Part shown: positions 46,150-57,318 of the stretch, piece after piece
Layout of the letters: every line of letters starts with the position of its first letter
Numbering within the stretch: position 1 is the stretch's first letter
DNA from: Isoetes taiwanensis
Lineage: Eukaryota; Streptophyta; Lycopodiopsida; Isoetales; Isoetaceae
Length of the DNA: 64,000 nucleotides
Direction of reading: 5' to 3'
Assembly: GCA_021234155.1 (NCBI GenBank)
Contig: JAJEKV010000034.1
Location: forward strand, 1 to 64,000
Notes under the pieces: model-generated
The model's input: only the letters and a program-made list of their open reading frames with translations
Told to the model about the DNA's origin: nothing
Databases searched by the model: none
Position numbers and translations under genes: made by a program

Positions 46150-46604
46150 TGGCACAAGAAAATCAAAGTATGAACAGAATTACTCAGGCTGATGTCCAAA
46201 GTGAGGACGGTGATACCGAAATTGACAAAGGGAAGCAGAAAATGGTTGAACAAGATACTCTAAATGATATGCTGAATGAAGTGACAGAGAGTGATACTGT
46301 CAACAGTGAGAATGGCAGATCATATTCCAGGTACTTCACCAAAAAAATCAGGAAAAGAGCAGAAAAAATTGTTGAATGCTTTAGAAATGAAGCCAGTTCT
46401 CTATCTCCTGGTGAAAGAGAGGTATTGGTTTCCAGGATCTTGCAAGATAACAGGCTCTTGGGGTTGTTTAAACCTGTGATTGGGCTACCTTCAGAAGCAG
46501 TGGTGAAACATTCATTGTTACAAAATCTCAAAGATGGATCAGAAGAGGTTAAATCTTCTAATAGCAGTGACAAGTTGGCAGCCAAGCACTCTTTTTATCC
46601 ATGA
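46150..46604 (+). CDS. Unrecognised protein fragment
   Basis: The ATG at 46,150 opens a frame of ~151 residues (MAQENQSMNRITQADVQ...). It is acidic at the N-terminus, then has a basic helical segment (FTKKIRKRAEKIVECFR) and ends at TGA 46,604. Composition and codon choice look coding, unlike the AT-rich surroundings. The overlapping +1 frame continues with CWEKWGIEAKRSCFKNVELP to 46,716, so a frameshift or intron near 46,590 is likely. I do not recognise the family. It may belong with the ORF at 48,852-49,223 on the same strand, separated by the TIR-bounded insertion. Confidence 0.45.
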
Positions 46605-47000
46605 TTGTTGGGAAAAATGGGGAATTGAAGCAAAAAGGAGTTGCTTCAAAAATGTTGAACTGCCATATAAGATAAGATATGCTAGTGGTAAAGTTATGCT
46701 AGTGTTAAGGCAATGAATATAAAATACTTCATGGCATGCAAATTGGACACCAACCAATCATTAATAAAATTCGTCTGAGAAATTTCTCTACCAATGCGTC
46801 TACTCTCCATGATACAAGAAAGTTTTCCCCCAAAAAATTGGCAGTGAACCATTTGAAAGTGTAGATTGGAGAGCATGCTTTGATAATTGGTGTGAAATGA
46901 AAAATAAGAGAGCAATGCCGCTCAAATAAGTCCATTGGTGGCTGAATAACTTGGGTATATTGTGAGTTTATAATAGAAGTATGTTTTTGTATACAGGAAT

Positions 47001-47090
47001 GCTTGTTTTGCTGAGATTCCGGGCATGGAAAATGCGGATGCGCGGTAACGCGAAGGCATTTGACGTGCTTGAAATCTCAACAAAACAAGC
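47001..47090. repeat. 90-bp hairpin
   Basis: GCTTGTTTTGCTGAGATT (47,001-47,018) is mirrored at 47,073-47,090 with one mismatch around a 54-nt GC-rich loop. AAT occurs on both outer sides, a possible 3-bp duplication. It could be a miniature fold-back element or an RNA hairpin. Confidence 0.6.
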
Positions 47091-47409
47091 AATCTTGAAA
47101 CGTAAAACCAACTTGAGATGCATTCTGCCCTCTCCGCAAATGGCGTCTTGCCACGTGGCGCACTTTTATTTCCAGAACATCAAAGGTAGTTTTCTCTTTT
47201 GTTCATTTACGGCACGTTCTTTCTATTTCCTTCGCGGTCTTTGTATTTACCTTGCATTCTGTGTTTTTCACCTACCATTCAGCTTCATTTACCTTACATT
47301 CCGGCCTGTAGAATGCATCTCAAGTTATTTTTACGTCACGTTAAAGCGAAAAACAAAAAGTTGGCTCCCAAGAAAATTAGGGGCAGGCTATCAAATTTGA
47401 GCAGGCTAT

Positions 47410-48366
47410 CCACGTAAGGGTGGGATTACTGTCTTTTTCCGTCTGTTTTAAAACCAGTAATTCTATCTCCACCACAAGATTACAAGATTCACACATTCAC
47501 AAGATTACTGTTATTTCATTTCACAAGATTACAAGATTCACAACATTACAAGATTACAGTTACACACAGCATTTCAAAATTCAAAACATAAATGTAGATT
47601 ACTACCAACGAAGGTAGAAAAACCCACAATGGTATGCACAGCTAGTCATGGCTCGAGTCACTAAAGAAATCTTAGCTCTGGCATGCAGATATGCAAAAGA
47701 AGGGGCCAAATTAGCAGCACCAGGATTAGCCGAAGACTGGACAATGATCGAGTCATGGCGAAAAAGGGAATCCACATGAAGCAACGTAATAACTTGCACA
47801 GTGGCGCAGCCGGTTCAAATATCAGGGTAGCCATAGCCATTACCTTCAAAGGAGAGCTTCACAGCCACAAGTAATATTATCTGCTTGTAATGTACCTTGC
47901 TCACAAGATTGTAAGACGAAAATCTACCTGCCAGAACAAGCCGAGCTGCCAGAATCAAGAAAAGGTAACTGCATGTAAAATAGTTTATAAAAAACACTAG
48001 TTTCTCGCCAACAGATCTCGTAATGACGTGCCAGAACCAAGAACCTAACAAAGAACAGAAAGAACAAGTTAGATTTACAAAAAAACAGCAGAATAAATGA
48101 TTCTTCTGCCGTATCCTCACCAAAAAAAAAAGCCGAGAACAAAGTCGCCGTAAGCTGCCCGGGAAGTGCCTCTACTCCAAAAACTCGAACAACTTTCAAG
48201 AAACTTGAAGAACATGAAATTTCTTTAACAAAATCCTATCTAACTAACACGGCCACGAATCGATCGTCGTAGAACAAGCGGCCACTATACCGGGCGTGAG
48301 AATCGGCTCGCCGGAATGAAGCAGGGAAAAAAAAATTACTCTGTTCGTAATCCCACCCTTACGTGG
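47410..48366. mobile_element. Segment bounded by 20-bp perfect inverted repeats
   Basis: CCACGTAAGGGTGGGATTAC at 47,410-47,429 is found inverted at 48,347-48,366. The right copy also folds on itself (GTAATCCCAC-CCTTAC-GTGGGATTAC, 48,347-48,372). The interior has an ACAAGATTAC minisatellite (47,480-47,570) and no credible ORF. No target-site duplication was seen, so an element is likely but unproven. Confidence 0.55.
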
Positions 48367-48851
48367 GATTACGTAAAGAGAATCGCCCCTCGGGCATCCC
48401 CTCGGAATATTCCTCGCCGGAGAACCTCAGCTGCCTCGGCGGGCCGCGCCGCTCGTCGCGCCCTCACTGGCGGCGCCCCGCCTCCGAAATTCCTCGGAAT
48501 GGAATACCCGTAGGATTCCCTAGTACATAAAAAATTCCTTACATACATACATTAACAAGGACGAATGTCATCTTCATCATCTTGATGATTTGCTCCCTTC
48601 AGATTAAAAGTCATCTGCGAGTTAAGGTGCAATGCTTACTGTCAAGCTATATAATTGTTTAAAGCTAGCTGTTTATTGCATAAGTGCTCGTGTGTTCTAG
48701 TGCTTACTCACAAGCACTGCTGAAACTAATTAAAGTGCTTAGTGTTTGAAACTAATTAAAGAGCTAGAGCACTGTTACATTCAAGCAGAATCTGAATGGA
48801 CTGTACAAGAATTCAAACTTCATATATTTGATAGATAGACAAAAATAACAT
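48367..48851. other. GC-rich then AT-rich stretch, no gene supported
   Basis: 48,380-48,520 is CpG-rich (GGGCCGCGCCGCTCGTCGCGCC). The remainder is AT-rich with AGTGCTTA-type repeats. Confidence 0.45.
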
Positions 48852-49223
48852 TTGATAGAGAAACAAAAAACTTTGATAGAGGCAGAAAATGAAGAAAATG
48901 TGCCATACTATATCCTTCTTTGCAAGAAAACAAAATTTGTTTTGCAGGATAATGTTATTGACGATTACAAAAATTATCACCATACAGGTGAAACAGTCAT
49001 ATCCACGTATTACTATAAAAAATTGTCTGGTTGTCACCACAAGTATAAGTTATTGGATGACAAAGAAGTTCTTGTACTTGCAGAGTCTGTTATTGGAGCA
49101 AAGTTTGCAATGCCAAAAGTAAATCATAAGGTGAAGGGTGCTTCTGCAGCTTATGCATTGTCTACTGATGTGCATGAGATGCTACTGGGAAGTTTGCCTG
49201 AAATGCTACATGATCTGGAATAG
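48852..49223 (+). CDS. Unrecognised C-terminal coding fragment
   Basis: An open frame of about 120 residues ends at TAG 49,223. From ~48,880 it looks coding (ENVPYYILLCKKTKFVLQDN, then TGETVISTYYYKKLSG, then VLVLAESVIGAKFAMPKVNH). A start is not evident: the first Met lies in an AT-rich stretch, so this is probably a last exon. The family is not recognised. Confidence 0.45.
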   Translation: MIEKQKTLIEAENEENVPYYILLCKKTKFVLQDNVIDDYKNYHHTGETVISTYYYKKLSGCHHKYKLLDDKEVLVLAESVIGAKFAMPKVNHKVKGASAAYALSTDVHEMLLGSLPEMLHDLE

Positions 49224-49410
49224 CTTGAACAGATTATATGTTGGAGAGAAGTAATCTGAAAAGAGAAAAGTGCTGGTGAAACATGATTTATATTACATTG
49301 TAATTGAGTACATCAACTTATTTCAAAACATGTTTCTTGTTATTGATAACTTTACAGAATATATCAACTTCTTTTATGCCTAACTATTACATCCTGTGGT
49401 GGCTGAAATC

Positions 49411-52171
49411 TCATAGGTATTGCATCCATTCTCCTAAGATTTCGGAGCGCCATATAATGTTAGGACTAGATGTGGCAGAGGCCACTGCTGCTTCTCTTGC
49501 AATTGGAAGCCCACTCCAGCCCTCACGCAACACAGTTGAGTCGTGTGCACTTGGCAACTGATTCCTTCCCCAAGGATCAGGATCATAGATCTTGTGAATT
49601 GCCCAAAGTATTGTTAGCATCTCATCCCTGGTGCTTCTGTCTTCGATCTGTTCGACTTGTTCCCATAATCCAGGCAAGCTGGTAAGGAATCTTGCTTCAT
49701 ACCCTAAGCCACAAGAGAATGGTACATCTGGAACATATTCTGCTTCAGTCCCTAAAGTAGATGGTGGTTCATCTGGTTCAACCTCTGCTCCATGTACATG
49801 TACAAGTTCCTTTTGTTCTGGTTCAACCTCTGCTCCATGTATAAATTCCTCTTCAATTTCATTTTCCTCAACTTCTAATCCAATAACAAAAGTTTAAAAA
49901 TTATTAGCATTTATAAAGTATTAAATCTAAAACTTCCTCAACCTTAAATATTAATAATAGATATAATTTAACAAGTACTCAAAAGAGTTATGAAAGCAAA
50001 TCCACGTCTAGAAAAGTTACAGTAAAGCAGATTCAGTTTATCAAAGGCATTGTACATAGGGCCTTTATTCTGTTCATATCTTCGCCGTATTCATCCACTA
50101 TAGTCTTGATGATAATGTCACCATATATGTCCCAAGAGTCATCCAACTTATGCTCCTTTATGTAATTGGTAAAATCTGGTGCATATTTCAACCCTACCAA
50201 CCAATCAAATAAGAATGACAGATGGTTGTCGCGTTCTATCAAAGGTGTCCATAGTGGCACACAAACATAACTTTCTTTGTTGAAAAGAGCTTTGTGCTTA
50301 GACTCAAACACACCACAGAGTCGACCATTGTATTTAGGATATTCAATGACAATACTATCCATAGGTACTACTTGAGGGGTTACACCAACTGAATTTGTGT
50401 AAGGAAGTCCCCAACATCTCTCTTTTCCATAAACATGTTTAAATTTTGGGATGCCATCTTCATAGAGCTTGTCCAAAATTGATGTTACTGTGACGTCCCC
50501 TACTCGTATACGATGCCCGCACCATATACAAACAGGAGTTCATCCCCCGCACCAGCTCCACACTGATCCTCCACACTGGGCCCTCCACATATCACTGTGA
50601 CCGTCTAGAGTCCACAGTGGGAAGAGTGAAGGGGTCATTTTACCCCGTCTCCCTCAGGGCCTACCTAGTTGCGGAAGCGTAAACATATACGCCAAGAACA
50701 TAACATCATATATATCCACCGAAGGGTGGCACATCAACATCCCAGATAGACAAAGATCAGCACAATACAAAGGAAGTTCCTACCCAAGGCTCGGACTGGG
50801 GGATGACCGACAAGCTTGGGTCCCCGTGAGTTCTATGCAGTGCATGTAATCATGACAATAGATTGGCTGGCATAAGAACATGGCTTAGGGTTGTCCACTC
50901 CATCCCGCCCCTCCGTGCACACTTTTGCGAGTAGGTTGAAAAGTGTTGGGACCTGACCAGTAGCCCTCACGGGTGCATAGCCAAAGGGGCTATTCCGGGT
51001 TACATCTCCCGCCTCGATGGGGGCAGGTAGGGATCACTCCCTCCGGGAGATCTACATGCTGACCCAAGGTGACTAGAGGGCCACCGCCCTTATTCGACTT
51101 TAACCCATTGGAAGGTGAACTCCACCCCATGGGTGTCGAGCCCATGCCTTACCCACACTCGGTGGCAAGCCATTAGACCTAGTCACTCGATCCCGGTGAG
51201 GGCCTTACACACCGAGAGGGATCGATCAAGGGTCGTAACACCTAACCTCATTCTAAGCCGGTCCGCCCCTTCACCCACAACGGTGTGGGCTCCGTGCATA
51301 ATGGGCCTAAAACTAGTAATGCACTAAGAGGGACTAGCTAGGAGCATCATCTACTAAGCTTTAAGTCTCTACCCCCTTCCCAATACAATGAGTCCACGTA
51401 ATACATCCGGCCCATCATATCAACATAAGTAAATAAGAACTAATCTAATTCATAGAGTTAGGTTCTTTAGTTAGAGTCAATCTCGGGATCCGCTGGCTAC
51501 TAAGGGTGATTTAATAGGCTAAACCTCTTGGTTCAAGGCTGGAATAAGGTTTAGGCTATTCAATCGACCAAATACCTGATCCTCGTTCACTCCTCTCGAT
51601 CGAAGGCGCCCATGTCTCGTTCTGCCGGGATGCGGTCGGAAGGATGATCGACAAGCCGGGCGACCGCGATCGTGGGAGTTGGAATCGTGGGGCTCGGAAG
51701 GTCTGTGGGCGAAAAAGGGAAAGTTAGGGTTTGGTGCCTTATGTAGGCTATCAGTTAGGTTTAGGGTTTCCATGACCCTTGGTCTACCTTTAATGGGTTA
51801 AAGGTCTAAAAGTGCGCACATTGCTAAGTGTGTGCACCATTGCAAGCTGCCCCCTAGGGCGCCCTTGCTTGTGAATTACGCCGGGCGCATTAACGCCGAT
51901 TGGGACGGCGGTAATGCGATGATGGCAAAGAAAGATACGCCCCGGGACCGATAATCGCGGCTTTGGAACGCCACGATTATGATATCTAAGGGAAGAGTTG
52001 ACCATATGGCCAAATCCCAATGAAAGGAGGCATATTGAAGCATTACTTTCATTGTTGGTCTGCAGTAGAAAACTCCATGTTCTGTAATTATTGGCTTGTA
52101 AGAGGAAATATTGATTCCTGGAGTTCTATAAACGTAACCCAGAACACCTTGGATCTCAAATATTAGGAGTC
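49411..52171 (-). pseudogene. FCP1/SCP-like HAD phosphatase domain gene, interrupted and with altered catalytic residues
   Basis: Minus strand. An exon opens at an acceptor TTCCTTACAG (exon start 52,171) and encodes LLIFEIQGVLGYVYR and FYCRPTMKVMLQY...WDLAIWST, the first half of an FCP1-homology (NLI-interacting-factor-like) domain. After a ~1.5-kb insertion it continues at 50,488 with VTSILDKLYEDG, GKERCWGLPYT, VFESKHKALFNKESY, DWLVGLKYAPDFTNYIKEH. A further exon (about 49,897-49,411) is acidic, with HGAEVEPE/HGAEVEPD repeats, and ends GEWMQYL. In active enzymes motif I is DxDx(T/V) and a later motif is DDS; here they read FEIQ and FES, so phosphatase activity is unlikely. No first exon was found. 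Confidence 0.55.
50489..51990. mobile_element. LTR-like insertion (probable solo LTR, Ty3/gypsy style)
   Basis: Starts TGTGACGTCCCCTACTCG, a typical chromovirus-type LTR opening, right where the FCP1-like frame breaks, and contains GTTGCGGAAGCGTAAAC near 50,672. The right boundary lies near 51,990, before the frame resumes at TGGTCAACTCTTCCC (minus). There are no internal coding domains. Matching 5-bp duplications were not found, so the right end and class are uncertain. It interrupts the domain between IWST and TSILDKL. Confidence 0.5.
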
Positions 52172-52264
52172 CTGTAAGGAAGCAAAATATAATTAACATA
52201 CAGTAGCACTAGGATTGCAACCATTCATTGATTACATTATCAAGATTACATAAAGCCAAATGGC

Positions 52265-53451
52265 TTAGTGGTGTTTCCAATAAGAAAAAAGCCAATTGGC
52301 CTCATTTGATAAAGAGTTATGAAAGAAGTCTTGCGAGGTGCTAGTAGTGCATGTTTTGATGAGATGGATCTTATAATTAATCATAGCCTTAATGAGCACA
52401 TGTCTCCTGGACTGTGCATACTCCGCATCAAACCAATCTGAAGAGAACTAAAAAAATGAAAACAAATAGTTTTCAGAATTAAATATTATATAAAAAGCAA
52501 TTGTTGATATGTTATCTCACCATGCTCTTAGCCTGCACCTGGGCATCCACAAAGGCTTGCATATAAGCCATGACATAAAGACCACAGGAGGGCAGGTCAC
52601 CTTGTTGTGGAACCTCAGGTCTAATTTCTTTCTGCACTGAATTCTTCACATAAATATTAATCTTACGAGAACTGGAATTAGTCAATGCTGTAATGATATC
52701 TTTATGAAGTCTGCAATAGAAAATAACATCAGAATTATGCAGCATTACACTCAATTAATAGTGAGTGCACTTACATCATAACCATCCTCGTGTCAACCTG
52801 CACATTCTTTAGCGAGTTCAGAATAAGGATAGCTAGAGAAGACAAAGGGGTGCTGCTACAGTTCTTGGCCTTATCTAAAATAATGATGACCAGTGCATGG
52901 TGCATAGGATCCTCAATCTGGATTGGAATCATAATGTACTGGCATTTGCTTAATATGATTCCCTGAAGCCCTTTTTGAACTACAGCCAATCCAGGTTGTA
53001 CCATCGAAGTTGCATCAGATGACAGTTTGTTAAAGGCTGTTCTGTAGGCTAAGAAATTCTCTGAAGGGAAGAAAAAAAATGCATCACGCCATTTGTCAGG
53101 CATAATGCTAATCAGATACCTATTCACAAAGCAAGTGAGGTTAGATGTTCAGTAGTTAACCATAATGCAAAAAAGAATCTGATCAAGTTACCTTCCAAAT
53201 ATATCTATATGCCTGTTGGACATGTGCCTGTCTCTGCAAAGACCTTCCACACAATATTTAGTCACCTTGATTAGAGGCGTTTGCTGGAAAGGGTAGCATA
53301 GAACTATTTTCAACAAGCTCTCCAGGTCTCTGTAAACCAAACTTGCATTATTGAGAGACAAATGAATTGCAACTACAACAGAATCTTACTTACTCTCCTG
53401 TAGCTGTCATCTTCAGATCGAGCACTTTCAGATGATGTTTGGCTTCTAGTC
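52265..53451 (-). CDS. Ulp1-type (C48) SUMO-protease-like gene, 3' exons
   Basis: Exons in coding order: 53,451-53,394, 53,329-53,192, 53,119-52,775, 52,710-52,521, 52,447-52,265 (stop TAA). All have GT-AG borders and matching phases, with no stop. The joined product ends in a Ulp1 C-terminal domain: IMIPIQIEDPMHHALVIIIL (His region), then ILNSLK, then PQQGDLPSCGLYVMAYMQAF with the oxyanion Gln and catalytic Cys. The usual triad Asp (D in xLDSL) reads Asn. Known Ulp1 enzymes cleave SUMO; many plant DNA transposons also carry Ulp1-like ORFs. Upstream exons were not found: a Helitron terminus lies 67 bp upstream of the first exon read. Confidence 0.72.
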
Positions 53452-53517
53452 CTGCAGAAGTCATCATAAAATTGTTCATATATTACACTTTAAAAGCTTC
53501 AACTAACATAATAAATA

Positions 53518-53560
53518 CTAGAAACGTGTGCCCGACGATGCCGGGCATTATTTATGTACG
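53518..53560 (-). mobile_element. 3' terminus of a second Helitron
   Basis: On the minus strand a GC hairpin (TGCCCGGCATCGTCGGGCA, complement of 53,529-53,547) is followed 7 nt later by CTAG (53,521-53,518) and then T. This is the same terminus design as the Helitron at 38,965-43,914 (loop and stem sequence differ). The body extends to higher coordinates; the 5' TC end was not found. It lies in the intron upstream of the Ulp1-like exons. Confidence 0.7.
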
Positions 53561-56500
53561 TGTGGAATTTGTAGATGTCATAGAATGTTATAGATGGCAT
53601 CATGTCGATCCTTTGGAGGAATGCCGGTGACAATGGCATAGATGCATGTGCACATATGTAAAATAGAAATTGAACTTCGTAATTGTGTTGACAATAATTT
53701 TGTCGATTTTGAAAATGGATATGATACTAAATTTGAGATCTAAGTTCACCCCAATTTTCTTTGCACTCTAAGAAAGCATGCCTGTAAAGAGAGGCAGAGG
53801 TCATTCAAGATCTAAATAAATGAGTTGGCATCGTTTACTATAATTTTTCATCAATATATTGCAGAGTAAATGTTGGTCTAGCAATGTATGGCCAATTCAC
53901 CAAGATAGATTGCACCACTAATTCTTGGTCACTTTTCTTGAATCACAACGTAGCTATTTATAGATAAAGAGGGTGATACTCTTGATACAACTGACACTTA
54001 AACTTCTAAAGCATGTTGATCGCCTATCAACCAACATCATGATTGTTTTTTTTTCTATTTACTACAGACAAATCCATTTAGAGTTCAATGGATTGCTCTA
54101 TCCAACAAAAATCTATACTCAAATAGAGAGTTCGCAAGCCTTTCATGCAACACAAAGCTTTCTTGAGAAAAATGCCTATGGAGAATCCTTCTATAGAAAT
54201 TGATCTACTTTATGCAAGATACATCACTCCAGTGTGCAATTTAGATTAGGGAATCATTGGATACTAATTCTCTGTAATTGATTGTCCTTGGTTCTTTTAA
54301 TAATTATTTAGGAAATCAATTGGGATTATAAACAAAATAATATATTATGCACACATCTTTTCACTATCTTTAGTCTACCATTTCAATTCCACTGACCATG
54401 TAAAATGCATACAAAACACCACGTCAATTCAAAAAGACTTGAGCTTACTCTGGTAGATCACCCTGCTTACCATCCAAGACACCATGTCCATTCAAAAAGA
54501 TTTAAGCAACATAGTGAGAAGTGGAATTGGAAACCACGTAAAAAATGACATTACATACATTTAGGTGCTTGAATAGCATTGTCCAATTAAAAATAAATGA
54601 CTATTGCTTAATAGTGCAATCACGGCCTGCCCAATTAGCATTACATTATGTTGATATGCCCAATTAGCATTACATTATGTTGATATGTTGATTCTGTATG
54701 CGCTTGATGATAGGCTAAAACATAGTACTTGACTGTTTTATTCCACTGCTTGATCAGCTTTTGTACAATCAGTGCATTACATTTGAATTTGAAAAACAGA
54801 CATGCATGAGGACTTTATTTTATAACATTCCAGATACCCAAATTGTTCTTGGTCTTCATCAAATTTTAGGTGATTTGAGAATGCTTCGAGTTAATCAGTT
54901 ATAGAAAGATATGTAATGAGGTCAAACATCTAAAATTAGCTGTTCCAACTTAATAATTTTTGCTACATTCCAAGTAGCTAAGTACTGGTGGCAATCATAG
55001 AGGCAACATGTTATAGAACTCAACATGCCCATTAAAACTTGACATAAATGTAAATCTCACATCTACTATAGATATGCCTCAAAAGTAAATCTCACATCTA
55101 CTATAGATACGCCTCAAAAGTGCAGCACATGTGAATTTCTCTGCATGTGAATCTCTCCCATCTACTATAGATACACCTCAAAAGTGAGGAGAAAAAATTA
55201 CATTTCCTATATGACTATATGATTAGCGCTGCTCCATGTCCACCAAATCTTTCATATTGGCAGTCCTCCATATCTGGCAATTGCACAATGAGGCCATGCA
55301 GGTAGAATAAAGTGTACAATAAAAACAAATGGTGGATAAATGGTACCATCAACAGAATTAGCAAAAATTGCAAGAATCGCATGACTAAATATAAGCAAAA
55401 TGTACAGATGTATGAGTCCTAGGGTGCAGCAAGCAAATTCATATTACTACTTGCAAAGAGTGCTATGACATAAAATAGACGCTGGTGTCTGCAAATATAG
55501 CTAAGCACGGGCTTAACTCAGCCTACATCAATGTAGACCATTTAAAATGAAAACAGAGAAAAAAATTCCAACCATAGAATTGTTGAAAATAGCTGATCAA
55601 ATAAAAATCAAAATAAAGCATAACAAACAGGCACAAACCTGTGGTCCCAAATGGTCTGTTACAACATTAAGATGTTTACGTTCAAATCTGAATGTCAACT
55701 ATCAAATAAAATCAAATTGGAATTGGTCAAATTGGTGATGGGATCAAATCGACACGCTAATGATAACTTGGTGTTGTACATAAAGCTATTATATAAGACA
55801 ACTATAATTCTTCCTTGCCCTTAATTAACAATGCAAGAATGAAATATATGATCTTGAAATAAAAGACAGTTATAAGCCACATTTTCTAACAATAATAGTC
55901 CAATATATCATAATTGAATCTTTATATTTGAAGAGAAGAAATGAAGGATAATAATAAACAGCAAGAGTTCAAACATACTTGCAAGTATTTGCATGCACAA
56001 CTAAATAAGACCATACCATCTGCCAAGGACGTTTACTAACCTGTGAGTCAATATGAAGGTGTTGCATGAATGAGCATGTCAGCTTCACAACAAAGCTCAA
56101 TGTTAGCGCACTCTGCCCGCTTCAGATATCTATATACCACTCTATAATCTACACGATTTCAAGCTATAATCAACATGCATCAAAGAATAAAGACTCAAAA
56201 GTAAGAAATAATAACAGATCCAAAATATGGTAGGATGGCCCCGTTGCAAATGCACCTCAAAGATATATTCTTGCAAGGAGACATGCATGTAACATGTAAG
56301 ACCATAATCAAACTTCTCTGCCCTTCGATTCCACAGCCAAGAAAACACTTCAGATTCTACATCTATCAAGAACTCTAGGTGATGAGAAATAAAAACTAAT
56401 GATTATAGCTCCTCTAAGTTGGCTGTTGCAAATTGACGATGCCAGAGTGCAAAACACAGATATATTTGAGAACTGTCAAAAAATGCGAAGGATCTATACA

Positions 56501-57245
56501 ATAGATGTGATGGTTCAAGGTTTTTCACATGCTGGGTCAATTCCACATACAAAAAATAATTAGAACGATCAAATCCCACAATTAAGCTTTATGCCTCATC
56601 AACCAGATTTGAAGAAATGGTTCCAGAAATGGTGCCTTTAAAGTAATTGCTTTATATCCTGTTTGACACTACCGGAATGGAAGAAAACATGATGGAAACC
56701 CTAAACATTAAAAAACGACATGGCATTTCTTGAATCTATTTTGTACGCTTTACCTGAACGTTTTTCCGTAGCCAATACTCTTCAAGCTAAAAAATGATCC
56801 AAAAATATGCTTTCGAGCCCTAAAATGATCCTAAGCTTCAAGCTTTACCAATGAAGGCAGAGGAGAAAAAAAAAATAGAGCTGATTGTGACAGAAACTGG
56901 CGATCCTAATACTCGCTTTAGAGCCCCAAAATTTTTAAGATTTAAACTCCATTTTCTTAATCTGAGAAGGCGGAGGAGATTGCCGCTCCATGATGTTTGC
57001 TGCTTGAAAATAACGCTTCCCCCCTCTCTGCATCTCTGCAGTAAAAAATCGAGTCAATAAGAAATCTACAGAAATGTATGGAGAAAGAAGGCAGCACTTA
57101 AATCTTCGAGCAAATCTCAGAATAGCGCCACTGGAGAAGGAAGGAGGATGGAATGAGATAGTAGTCGTATTCAGAAGAGGTTCGATTTCAAATCCGCAGC
57201 CTAATTGGACGCAGACGGCCAAAATACTACCGTAAGGGGGGAGGG
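53561..57245. other. AT-rich stretch, probably second Helitron body and decayed repeats
   Basis: No convincing coding exon. Three tandem ~35-45-bp units with CATCTACTATAGATAYGCCTCAAAAGT lie at 55,055-55,185, and CCAATTAGCATTACATTATG is duplicated at 54,629-54,676. The frame at 56,142-56,369 (minus) is unsupported. Confidence 0.45.
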
Positions 57246-57277
57246 AACGCCGCATGCGGCGTTACATGCGGCGTTCC
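57246..57277. repeat. AACGCCGCATGCGGCGTT palindrome and partner
   Basis: A perfect 18-bp palindrome (57,246-57,263) is followed by ATGCGGCGTTCC, which pairs with GGAACGCCGCAT as a 12-bp stem. GC-rich in AT-rich surroundings, about 40 bp beyond the stop codon of the gene upstream of it on the minus strand. Confidence 0.7.
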
Positions 57278-57318
57278 AGGCACATTTCCCAACCCCTTGC
57301 CATTTTAAAAAAGAAGAT

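Noticed and set aside
48480-48530. Third Helitron 3' end at CCCTAGT (about 48,517-48,520)
   Set aside because: Only a weak 5-bp stem precedes CTAG, in contrast to the 7-8-bp GC stems at 43.9 and 53.5 kb.
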